Positions 1 through 6,243 of a DNA stretch of 11,854 bases are shown piece by piece. Numbering within the stretch: the stretch's first letter is position 1; every line of letters begins with the position of its first letter. The notes below the pieces were generated by a model. That model ran no database searches. It had not been told where the DNA came from and saw only the letters and a program-made list of their open reading frames with translations. The stretch covers positions 1-11,854 of the forward strand of contig SIBX01000019.1 of the NCBI GenBank assembly GCA_009694925.1. The letters run 5' to 3'. The position numbers and the translations under genes are program-made. Origin of the DNA: Minisyncoccota bacterium (GTDB lineage Bacteria > Patescibacteriota > Minisyncoccia > UBA6257 > 1-14-0-10-40-38).

Positions 1-1674
1 TGGGATGGACCGGTTGCTGGAGTAGAAATAATGAAGAATAAAACTGGAGAATTTTTAGTTAACCCAGACCTATCTGTGATAGAAGGAGGTTTTGATATGT
101 TAACCTTTGCTTCTGGAACAGAGGACAGAATTAATATGATTGAGCTTGAGGGAATAGAGTCATCTGAAGAATCAGCCTTAGAAGCTTTTAAATTAGCTCA
201 GGAAAAAATAAAAGAATTAATTTCTTGGCAGAAAAAGATTATTTCTGAAATAGGAAAAGAAAAAACAAACTTAGTAATTCCAGAAGAAAATAAAAAATTA
301 GTTGATGAAATAAGAAAATTTCTTAGCCCAAAATTTGAATCTGCAATTTATACAAAAGATAAAACTGCCAGAGAGGTTAATTTATCTAAATTAAAGAGTG
401 ACTTAGAGGAATTTTTAAAAACAAAAGATTTCAGCTTAGAAGATTTATCTCAGATTGAAATTATTTTTGAGAACCTCGTAGATACTGAGATCCATAAAAA
501 TATAATAGAAAAAGATTTAAGGCCAGATTTTAGAAAAATAGATGAAGTCCGCGAGCTTTATAGTGAAGTCGGGCTTTTGCCAAGGACTCACGGTTCGGCA
601 ATTTTCGTTCGCGGGAATACTCAGTCGCTTGCCATTACTACATTGGGAGCGCCAAACTCTGAGCAAATGATAGAGACTATGCAATTTACGGGGAAGAAAA
701 GATTTTTATTGCATTATAATTTTCCTCAGTATTCCGTAGGAGAAATTGGAGGATTCAGGGGCCCAGGAAGGCGTGAAATAGGGCATGGCGCACTCGCATC
801 TAAGGCCTTAAGAAACTTAATTCCTGCCAAAGAAGATTTTCCTTACACAATAAGAGTTGTTTCTGAGATATTATCTTCTAATGGGTCATCGTCTATGGCG
901 ACGGTTTGCGCTGCAACCCTTTCTTTAATGGATGCAGGCGTGCCTATTAAAAAACCAGTAGCTGGAATTGCAATGGGTTTAATGTCTAATGAATCTGGTA
1001 AATTTAAGGTTATAACAGATTTGCAGGGTCCGGAAGATCATTATGGAGATATGGATTTTAAAGTTGCCGGGACTAGAGATGGAGTAACTGCGATGCAATT
1101 GGATGTGAAGATCGCGGGCTTGAATTATGAAATGATTAAAGATACTTTAGTGAGAGCTAAAAAAGCCAGAATGCATATTTTGGATTCAATAGAAAAAACA
1201 TTAGCTAAACCAAGAGAGAATGTATCTGCGAACGCTCCTCAAATTGTTACTTGTGCTATTCCTCAGGATAGAATTGGAGAGGTGATTGGTCCAGGAGGAA
1301 AAATGATTAACGGAATAATAGCAGAAACAGGAGTAATATCAATTGACATAGATCAGGATGGAAAGGTTTATATTACTGGTCCAACTAAAGAAACGGTTCA
1401 AAGTGCCTTAAATATAGTCAAGTCTATTGTAAAAGAGTTTGTTGTTGGAGAAATTGTAGAAGGAAGTGTAGTTAAAATATTAGAGTTTGGGGCCATAGTT
1501 CAATTAGATGGCAATAACGACGGAATGATCCATGTTTCGGAATTAAAAAATGGATTTGTTAAGAATGTGGAAGATGTTTTAAAGCTTGGCGATTTCGTGA
1601 GAGCCAAAATCATAAAAGTAGAAGATGGTAGAATTGGCCTTTCTTTAAAGGCCATGATAAAAGATACTGTTTAA
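1..1674 (+). CDS. pnp: Polyribonucleotide nucleotidyltransferase (PNPase), 5'-truncated
   Basis: Phosphorolytic 3'-5' exoribonuclease of RNA turnover. The reading frame is open from base 1 (WDGPVAGVEI precedes the first ATG at 31), so the window holds the last 557 residues of a protein usually near 700; most of the first RNase PH domain is missing. Numbering from base 1, residues 1-55 are the end of that domain, about 60-165 the helical linker, and 168-400 the second RNase PH domain with GGFRGPGRREIGHG and the catalytic EDHYGDMDFK block. There D346, D352 and K354 correspond to E. coli D486, D492 and K494. A KH domain (about 412-475, GPGGK loop near 430) and an S1 domain (about 480-550) follow. 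All expected active-site residues are present, so the enzyme appears functional. A weak hairpin follows the TAA stop. Confidence 0.97.
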   Translation, partial: WDGPVAGVEIMKNKTGEFLVNPDLSVIEGGFDMLTFASGTEDRINMIELEGIESSEESALEAFKLAQEKIKELISWQKKIISEIGKEKTNLVIPEENKKLVDEIRKFLSPKFESAIYTKDKTAREVNLSKLKSDLEEFLKTKDFSLEDLSQIEIIFENLVDTEIHKNIIEKDLRPDFRKIDEVRELYSEVGLLPRTHGSAIFVRGNTQSLAITTLGAPNSEQMIETMQFTGKKRFLLHYNFPQYSVGEIGGFRGPGRREIGHGALASKALRNLIPAKEDFPYTIRVVSEILSSNGSSSMATVCAATLSLMDAGVPIKKPVAGIAMGLMSNESGKFKVITDLQGPEDHYGDMDFKVAGTRDGVTAMQLDVKIAGLNYEMIKDTLVRAKKARMHILDSIEKTLAKPRENVSANAPQIVTCAIPQDRIGEVIGPGGKMINGIIAETGVISIDIDQDGKVYITGPTKETVQSALNIVKSIVKEFVVGEIVEGSVVKILEFGAIVQLDGNNDGMIHVSELKNGFVKNVEDVLKLGDFVRAKIIKVEDGRIGLSLKAMIKDTV

Positions 1675-1677
1675 ATT

Positions 1678-1706
1678 AAAAAACAATCCCGGAATTGGCT
1701 GTTTTT
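1678..1706 (+). terminator. Weak hairpin terminator after pnp
   Basis: AAAAACA (1679-1685) pairs with TGTTTTT (1700-1706) around a short CC/GG-containing loop, just after the pnp stop. The stem is A/T-dominated, so termination would be leaky. Confidence 0.35.
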
Positions 1707-1743
1707 GATTTATTAACTTTTTTAAAGCTAGCTATTTTTAGTG

Positions 1744-1752
1744 TGTTATAAT
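1744..1752 (+). promoter_or_regulatory. Extended -10 promoter for the membrane-protein gene
   Basis: TGT-TATAAT is a perfect extended -10 element 36 bp before the ATG at 1788. No convincing -35 hexamer stands at 16-18 bp. Predicted leader is about 28 nt and has no Shine-Dalgarno sequence. Confidence 0.5.
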
Positions 1753-1787
1753 TATTGCAAATAACTTTATAATTTTAATTAATAACA

Positions 1788-2771
1788 ATGCCAGATAATA
1801 ATTTTAATCCAAATTCTTTATATCCGAATATAAATAATGGTCAAAAAGTTGGTGCACCCCCAGTTTCAGAAATTGAGGTAAGAACTATGCAGAATGATAT
1901 TAAATCTGTTCAAAGAGGCGAAATAAATCCTGTTCCAGAATCGGTTTTACCACCAATGCAGGATAAGGCGCCAGAATTCAAACCAGAGACGGTTTCTTCT
2001 TCTGATAAGGTTCAATTAGAAGATCTTCCAAAAAAATCTCATACTTGGTTGTATGTGGTTATTATCTTGATCTTGGCTTTAGGTGGCTCATATTACTTCT
2101 TTAGCGGGCAAATATTAGGATTTTTGGGGTTGGGAACTATGAATAAGGAAGTTGTGGAAAACAATAATCCTGTGCCAAAAACAGAAGTACCCGTACAGCA
2201 AATTCCAAAGTCAATTCATCAATCTTTCTTTGTGAATGCTCAAGATATTACCGAAGTTAAAATTCCTTCATTTAATTATGATAATTTTTCAACACTTACT
2301 AAACAGGCAATAAGTACCAAGGCTCAAGCTGCTGCTACTTTATTGGAAGTTGGAATTTACGATGAAGCAGGAAGCCAAATTGCTTTCAGTTCTTTTTTGC
2401 CGGTATTTTTCCCAATAGATTCAACTCAATTGGGCACTTGGTTTAATGACGACTTTACTTTCTTTAATTATTCGGACAGTAAAGGAAATTGGCCAGGATT
2501 TGTGGCTAAATTTAAAAATACGGCAAATTTAACAGAAGCGTCATCGGCTATTAAAGCTTCTTTAGAAGTCCAAGATATTAAGAAGTTTTATTTCTCTGAT
2601 CCAGGCAAATTTAATGCTTTTAAGGATGGATTATTTAAAGCAGTTAAAACTAGATATGCTCCTGCTTTGAGTGGAAATTTCTCTTTCAATTATGGATTTT
2701 TTGGAGATTACTTCATAGTGAGCACTTCTTATGATGGGTTTAAGGCTGCGGTTACCGGATTGGGACTTTAG
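1788..2771 (+). CDS. Single-pass membrane protein of unknown function
   Basis: I do not recognise a named family. The 327-residue protein has a polar, Pro/Asn-rich N-terminal segment (1-83) that looks disordered. One hydrophobic helix follows at about 87-106 (WLYVVIILILALGGSYYFF), then a Gly/Leu stretch. The C-terminal domain (about 135-327) is rich in Phe, Tyr, Ser and Asn and looks like a folded extracytoplasmic domain. The layout suggests a short cytoplasmic tail and an exported C-terminus anchored by the helix; there is no signal-peptidase site or sortase motif. Base composition matches the host genes. The start is the first ATG after an extended -10 promoter and has no clear ribosome binding site. 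It stands alone between pnp and the DGR target gene. Confidence 0.75.
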   Translation: MPDNNFNPNSLYPNINNGQKVGAPPVSEIEVRTMQNDIKSVQRGEINPVPESVLPPMQDKAPEFKPETVSSSDKVQLEDLPKKSHTWLYVVIILILALGGSYYFFSGQILGFLGLGTMNKEVVENNNPVPKTEVPVQQIPKSIHQSFFVNAQDITEVKIPSFNYDNFSTLTKQAISTKAQAAATLLEVGIYDEAGSQIAFSSFLPVFFPIDSTQLGTWFNDDFTFFNYSDSKGNWPGFVAKFKNTANLTEASSAIKASLEVQDIKKFYFSDPGKFNAFKDGLFKAVKTRYAPALSGNFSFNYGFFGDYFIVSTSYDGFKAAVTGLGL

Positions 2772-2890
2772 TTTTTCTCAAATTGAAAAACGGTCACATG
2801 CTTCGTTATGGGCTCAAGTTGCTTCCTTAATGTACTTTTTAAGTACATCTCGGTCACAACTTGGCCCAAGCCTTGCATCTGGCCGTTTTT
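2771..2890 (+). terminator. Large nested hairpin with U-tract after the membrane-protein gene
   Basis: Several arms nest on one axis. A small hairpin GTTTTTC/GAAAAAC (2771-2777 and 2785-2791) is followed by an outer stem, 2787-2801 with 2875-2889 (15 positions, one mismatch, one G-U). Inside it 2810-2821 pairs with 2857-2867 (one bulge), and at the tip TGTACTT/AAGTACA (2831-2837 and 2841-2847) closes a 3-nt loop. The outer 3' arm ends in TTTTT on the plus strand. It probably ends the upstream transcript, but it is larger than a terminator needs to be. Confidence 0.55.
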
Positions 2891-2936
2891 GAATTTAAGA
2901 GTGAAAATAATCCTTATTTTATTAACTTTCTAACTC

Positions 2937-2965
2937 TTGCTTTTTTAGATAGGGTATGCTATGAT
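2937..2965 (+). promoter_or_regulatory. Promoter of the DGR target gene
   Basis: TTGCTT (2937-2942), a 17-bp spacer, and TATGAT (2960-2965) preceded by TGC, giving an extended -10. The predicted start near 2972 leaves a leader of about 75 nt before the ATG at 3048. Confidence 0.6.
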
Positions 2966-3047
2966 GGTGTTAGTACATCGGCAAGCCTTAAGTCTCTGGC
3001 ATTTCGCTTGAGATATGGGGTATGTCACAAAACAAGGATTGAAGAGC

Positions 3048-3713
3048 ATGGGAAAGCCCATCAAGTCTGAATTCCTTTCGGCGTTCGGAATCGCGTTCGG
3101 CATCTGGAAGTCGCTTGTGGACGCAGTCAAGAACGAAGGCGGTGGCGATGAGGAATTGCGCTGCATCGAGAGCAATCCCCGTCTGCGCGAACAACTCGCC
3201 AAGTTGATCGTCGGCGAGAAGAAGACGGAGCAGATCCTCCAGCTCGTGGGCGAGATGATCGAGTTGCCGGGCTCAACGGAGTACTTCGTTGCACGCGAAC
3301 ACTTCGTCGTTGGAAGCAAGAAGGCTGGCGTTCCGAAGATCGTTGTGATTGGCGGCAATTTCACGAACTGGATGCTCGTCAAGAACGAAAATCCGATCGG
3401 ACCGACCGTTCTGCGCCGACGCAAGCTTCTGAAGTGGTCGCTTAGTGGGCCGATCTTGAATGAGCTCGGAGGCGAGGCGAAGGCAGAGACGACTCTGCAA
3501 GAGATCTTCTCTCTTCTCAAGCTCCAGCCGAACGGAGAATACGGCTCACTCCTCACCAACGGCTACGCGAACATCTTCTATGTTTGTGATGCCAAAGGCG
3601 AGCTCTGCCCTGTCTACGTCGGCTGGCATGGCGGCGGCTGGGCTGTGCATGCGGGCTCGGTCACGGATCCGTATGAGTGGTGTGAGGGCTACCAGGTCTT
3701 CTCCCGCGATTGA
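3048..3713 (+). CDS. DGR variable (target) protein
   Basis: A 221-residue protein diversified by a DGR. The N-terminal part (about 1-60, with IWKSLVDAVKNEGGGDEELR) looks helical and resembles the N-terminus of the ORF at 11519; the middle is unrecognised. The C-terminus (residues 184-221, ending VFSRD) is the variable repeat. A GELC...W...EW...QVFSR pattern in this position is typical of the C-type-lectin-like ligand-binding fold of DGR targets; the fold is inferred. No signal peptide or membrane helix is seen. ATG 3048 is preferred over the in-frame ATG at 3015 because AAGGA (3034-3038) lies 9 nt upstream and the same leader motif precedes the ORF near 11502. By eye the gene is about 55-60% GC against roughly one third in its neighbours, with a matching codon shift. 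A strong terminator follows. Confidence 0.85.
   Translation: MGKPIKSEFLSAFGIAFGIWKSLVDAVKNEGGGDEELRCIESNPRLREQLAKLIVGEKKTEQILQLVGEMIELPGSTEYFVAREHFVVGSKKAGVPKIVVIGGNFTNWMLVKNENPIGPTVLRRRKLLKWSLSGPILNELGGEAKAETTLQEIFSLLKLQPNGEYGSLLTNGYANIFYVCDAKGELCPVYVGWHGGGWAVHAGSVTDPYEWCEGYQVFSRD
3598..3711 (+). repeat. DGR variable repeat (VR)
   Basis: The last 38 codons of the target gene. It aligns without gaps to 4083-4196 (offset 485), with 17 differences in 114 bp, all where the template copy has adenine. Thirteen codons are altered. Most template codons there are AAC or AAT (Asn); here they read Tyr, Gly, His, Ala, Asp or Cys, plus Thr to Pro and Asp to Gly. The 3' end is unchanged for 17 bp (CAGGTCTTCTCCCGC region), as expected for the initiation-of-mutagenic-homing end. 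Upstream of 3598 the two copies diverge abruptly. Confidence 0.95.
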
Positions 3714-3757
3714 TCTCTGACTCTCCGGCTCTCTGGTTTGTATCCCTTTGACCCTTT

Positions 3758-3808
3758 GACTCTCTGAAACTTATCGCATAGCGATTGAGTGGAGGAGAGT
3801 CTTTTTTT
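3758..3808 (+). terminator. Strong terminator after the DGR target gene
   Basis: GACTCTC (3758-3764) pairs with GAGAGTC (3795-3801). Inside, ACT/AGT and ATCGC/GCGAT (3773-3777 and 3781-3785) continue the stem with small bulges, and seven T follow (3802-3808). Between the stop codon and this hairpin (3714-3757) lies a CT-rich stretch with a tandem CCCTTTGA repeat (from 3744). The terminator separates the target mRNA from the template RNA. Confidence 0.75.
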
Positions 3809-3834
3809 GCATAAAAATGATATTTTGATAAAAT
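3807..3834 (+). promoter_or_regulatory. Promoter for the DGR template RNA
   Basis: TTGCAT (3807-3812), a 16-bp spacer, and TAAAAT (3829-3834) preceded by TGA as an extended -10. It begins within the T-run of the preceding terminator and points at the TR. Predicted start is near 3841. Confidence 0.55.
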
Positions 3835-4082
3835 TATTTTGAAATCGTGCGATACGGAACGGCTAAAACTTTTCCGTCATGGTTTTAAGAAATTATTCTG
3901 CCAGTGTTGCGCCGGAGTAAAAAATCTTGCGCAAGAGCGTAAAATAAAGTCTTTTAAAAAAATAATAACAATCGGTGTATGAAGCTGGCGGACTTGTACG
4001 TCCCAAATAAAATTCAATCCTAAGTTTGCCAACGGGCTTACGAGGGATGGTGTTACGGATGGCTTTATATACGAGAAAATCT

Positions 4083-4196
4083 GCGAGCTCTGCACTGTCA
4101 ACGTCAACTGGAATGGCGACGGCTGGAATGTGAATGCGAACTCGGTCACGAATCCGAATGAGTGGAATGAGGGCAACCAGGTCTTCTCCCGCAATT
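4083..4196 (+). repeat. DGR template repeat (TR)
   Basis: Non-mutated template for the VR at 3598-3711, in the same orientation. Of its 29 adenines, 17 are replaced in the VR; none of the other 85 positions differs. In the VR frame it reads Asn-rich (NVNWNGDGWNVNANSVTNP), the usual design in which AAY codons allow wide amino-acid change without creating stop codons. It abuts the stop codon of the convergent avd-like gene. Confidence 0.95.
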
Positions 4197-4197
4197 A

Positions 4198-4644
4198 TTA
4201 TTGTTTTTCTCCCGTGGTTTTCACGGGAGTTTTCAATTGGAGACCCTTTTTCCATCCTCCGAGCTGTCTGCCTATTTCAAGGAGATTTGAGGAAATTTCT
4301 ATATAGCGTTTATCTAAAATCAGCTTGTTTTCCCATGAAATCTGAAGAAAGAATTTCAAAATATCAACTTTTGATATCGCTTTATTCAGATAAATAATTT
4401 TTTCTTGAGGGGCGAGATAGACTGAAGAAAATATTAAAGCAAGCGTTTCAACAAAAAGTTCATCAATTTTCCTGCCTAAATTCAATCTTTCCACTTTTGG
4501 AAAATCTTTATGAATGGCGAGCCAATTTGAATAAGTTTCTTTCAGTTTATTTAAAACCGAGGGAAATTCTTTAAAATTCAAGCTTCCTTGGGGGGGGGTC
4601 TTCTTAAAAATATTTTCTTGATCCATGCTTTTAATTTCTCCCAT
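4198..4644 (-). CDS. avd: Avd-like DGR accessory protein (four-helix bundle)
   Basis: A 148-residue, mostly helical protein with the pattern of DGR accessory variability determinants in candidate phyla: a Trp in the first helix (YSNWL), then FPKVERLNLGRKIDELFVETL, and a C-terminal helix with YIEISSNLLEIGRQLGGWKK. In known systems Avd forms a pentameric basic barrel that binds the reverse transcriptase and template RNA. The family call is from memory of the motif; position beside the TR supports it. It runs antisense to the TR RNA, unlike the usual collinear order, and starts 25 bp after comM, so it may be read from the dksA-comM operon. An alternative start is M7 (ATG ending at 4626), which has GGGAG 11 nt upstream; M1 has no ribosome binding site. 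Composition is AT-rich like the host, unlike the target gene. Its codons 16-18 contain a C9 run. Confidence 0.8.
   Translation of the reverse strand: MGEIKSMDQENIFKKTPPQGSLNFKEFPSVLNKLKETYSNWLAIHKDFPKVERLNLGRKIDELFVETLALIFSSVYLAPQEKIIYLNKAISKVDILKFFLQISWENKLILDKRYIEISSNLLEIGRQLGGWKKGLQLKTPVKTTGEKQ
4209..4233 (+). terminator. Terminator of the template RNA, inside the avd 3' end
   Basis: CTCCCGTG (4209-4216) and CACGGGAG (4222-4229) form a perfect 8-bp stem with a 5-nt loop, followed by TTTT on the plus strand. On the minus strand the hairpin is followed by A-rich sequence, so it ends plus-strand transcription only. It lies 12 bp after the TR and encodes the last residues of the avd-like protein on the other strand. 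Confidence 0.7.
4590..4598. repeat. G9/C9 homopolymer in the avd coding region
   Basis: Nine consecutive G on the plus strand (C on the coding strand of avd) at codons 16-18 (Thr-Pro-Pro). It is a strong outlier in AT-rich sequence and a plausible slippage site. Confidence 0.9.
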
Positions 4645-4669
4645 GATTCTAGATTCTTAATTCTATATT

Positions 4670-6205
4670 CTATTTAGATTCTCTCATTCTTAGGCTAAAC
4701 GCCTCGCTTACATGAGATTCTTTGACTGTTGCTGAATTTTCTAAGTCGGCTATGGTTTGGGAAACTTTTATTATTCTATAATAAGTTCTTGGGGAGACAA
4801 TGGATTTTTCAAGAATAGATTTTAAAAGTTTTTCAGCAGATGATTCCATTTTGACCAATTCATCACATTCCTTGGAAGACATTTCGCTATTAGCTAATTT
4901 CCCGATTGATGCCAATCTTTCTTCTTGAATCTTCTTTGCGCTCAAAATTCTTAATTTTATATCTTCTGAAACAGATTTGTCTTTAGATTTTTTATTGGAC
5001 AACTCTTCGTATTTTATTCTAGGGACATTAATTTGAATATCAATTCTATCCAACAGGGGACCAGAGAGTTTCTTTTGATATTTTAAAATCTCATAGGCAC
5101 CGCATTCACAAGCTTTTTCTTCGTCGCCATAAAATCCGCACGGGCAAGGATTCATAGCTCCTACAAATATAAATTTTGCTGGAAACTCTAATGATGCTTT
5201 GGCGCGAGAAATAACCGCGATGCCTTTTTCTATCGGCTGTCTTAGAGACTCCAATACATCGCGCCTGAACTCTGGCAGTTCATCTAGAAAGAGCACGCCT
5301 CTGTGGGCGAGACTTATTTCTCCGGGACGTGGATTTGTTCCGCCTCCGATAATTGAAGCGGAGGAAGCGGTCTGGTGCGGTGATCTGAAGGGCCGACCGG
5401 TTACGTAGGGGTTTTTATTTAGAAGCCCGGCAGAACTGTAGATTTTAGTTATTTCTATAATTTCTTCTTCGTTGGGATCTGGCAGGATTGAGGCGAGGCT
5501 TTCGGCGAGCATTGTTTTTCCTGTTCCGGGAGAGCCAACCATTAATAAATTGTGGCTTCCTGTGGCACTTATAATTAAGGCTCTTTTGGCAAATTCCTGT
5601 CCTTTTATCTCTGAAATGTCTATGATGCCGGAATTCTTATATATAATTTTTGTCGGTTCTTGTTTGGAAATTAGCTCTTTTCCTTCTAGGTGATTTATTA
5701 ATTGTTTTAAATTTTTTACCGGAAAAACATCTATGCTTTTTATAATTGCTGCTTCTGCAGCGTTTTCTTCTGGCAAAAATAATTCTTTAAGCCCTAGAGT
5801 TTTTGCTAAATAAGCGGTGTTTAGGCTTCCCGTAATTGATCTTAATCCGCCTTCTAAAGAAAGTTCTCCTATAAAAATTTTATTTTTTGTTTCAAATTCT
5901 TTTATTTGCTTGGTTGCTAAAAGATAGCCAATTGCTATTGCAAGGTCATATTGGGAGCCAGTTTTTTTGATGTCAGCTGGAGCAAGATTCACAACAATCT
6001 TGCGATTTTCTCTATTAGGAGCTTTGACTCCGATATTCTTTAAAGCAGAATTAACTCTTTCTTTAGCCTCATTCAGAGCCTTATCTGCCAGCCCAACTAT
6101 TATAAAACTATGAAGACCGACATTTATATCAGTTTCAACTTCTATTAATTTTGCGTTTATACCTTCAAGTTCGGAGGAAAATATTTTTGAAATATTTGTA
6201 GCCAT
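4670..6205 (-). CDS. comM: ComM/YifB-family Mg-chelatase-like AAA+ ATPase
   Basis: A 511-residue, full-length member. Residues 1-170 form the Lon/S5-like N-terminal domain (SSELEGINAKLIEVETDI start). The AAA+ core follows, with Walker A GSPGTGKT (about 224-231), Walker B LFLDELPEF (about 303-311) and the cysteine cluster NPCPCGFYGDEEKACEC (about 351-370). The C-terminal Mg_chelatase_C region includes SPRTYYRIIKVSQTIADL. In naturally transformable bacteria ComM is a hexameric helicase that drives branch migration of incoming DNA during recombination. That role fits a CPR cell that takes up DNA, but is inferred here. It starts 38 bp after the DksA-like gene, and the gap holds TAGGCCATAG repeats. 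No clear ribosome binding site is seen. Confidence 0.95.
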   Translation of the reverse strand: MATNISKIFSSELEGINAKLIEVETDINVGLHSFIIVGLADKALNEAKERVNSALKNIGVKAPNRENRKIVVNLAPADIKKTGSQYDLAIAIGYLLATKQIKEFETKNKIFIGELSLEGGLRSITGSLNTAYLAKTLGLKELFLPEENAAEAAIIKSIDVFPVKNLKQLINHLEGKELISKQEPTKIIYKNSGIIDISEIKGQEFAKRALIISATGSHNLLMVGSPGTGKTMLAESLASILPDPNEEEIIEITKIYSSAGLLNKNPYVTGRPFRSPHQTASSASIIGGGTNPRPGEISLAHRGVLFLDELPEFRRDVLESLRQPIEKGIAVISRAKASLEFPAKFIFVGAMNPCPCGFYGDEEKACECGAYEILKYQKKLSGPLLDRIDIQINVPRIKYEELSNKKSKDKSVSEDIKLRILSAKKIQEERLASIGKLANSEMSSKECDELVKMESSAEKLLKSILEKSIVSPRTYYRIIKVSQTIADLENSATVKESHVSEAFSLRMRESK

Positions 6206-6209
6206 AATT

Positions 6210-6241
6210 TAGGCCATAGGCCTTAGGCGGTTAGGCCATAG
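6210..6241. repeat. TAGGCCATAG repeats, comM side
   Basis: Two exact copies (6210-6219 and 6232-6241) with a related GGCCTTAGG between them. They fill the gap between the DksA-like gene and comM. The same 10-mer recurs on the other side of the DksA-like gene. Confidence 0.75.
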
Positions 6242-6243
6242 GT

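Larger units (their letters stand above)
3841..4233 (+). ncRNA. DGR template RNA (predicted transcript)
   Basis: No convincing gene lies between 3714 and 4197. The stretch is bounded by the extended -10 promoter at 3807-3834 and the hairpin terminator at 4209-4233, which predicts an RNA of about 390 nt with the template repeat near its 3' end. Possible local stems upstream of the TR are CGGAA/TTCCG in the 3857-3880 region and a CTTGCGCAAG palindrome near 3927. In characterised DGRs the template RNA with its flanks is the substrate for the Avd/reverse-transcriptase complex, which fits this unit. Transcript ends are inferred from the signals only. Confidence 0.6.

Noticed and set aside
31..33. 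ATG at 31 as the pnp start
   Set aside because: The frame is open to base 1 and the upstream residues fit PNPase; the gene is cut by the window edge.
2861..3070. A 69-codon plus-strand frame over the hairpin and target leader
   Set aside because: It runs through the hairpin 3' arm, the promoter and the target ribosome binding site; composition is not protein-like.
2945..3559. A 204-codon minus-strand open frame, and smaller ones, opposite the DGR target gene
   Set aside because: It is a GC-driven shadow of the target gene: Arg/Ser-rich, with no family pattern, ribosome binding site or promoter. VR codon structure supports the plus strand.
2849..4149. CTCGGTCAC occurs in the hairpin (2849-2857), in the VR and in the TR
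   Set aside because: A 9-mer with no extended similarity; in VR and TR it is explained by the repeat pair, and the third copy is probably chance.
3877..4255. Minus-strand open frames of 105 and 120 codons, and a plus-strand frame at 4134-4397, over the TR
   Set aside because: The plus frame is the TR read out of the VR frame; the minus frames cross the TR and its terminator. None has recognisable protein features.
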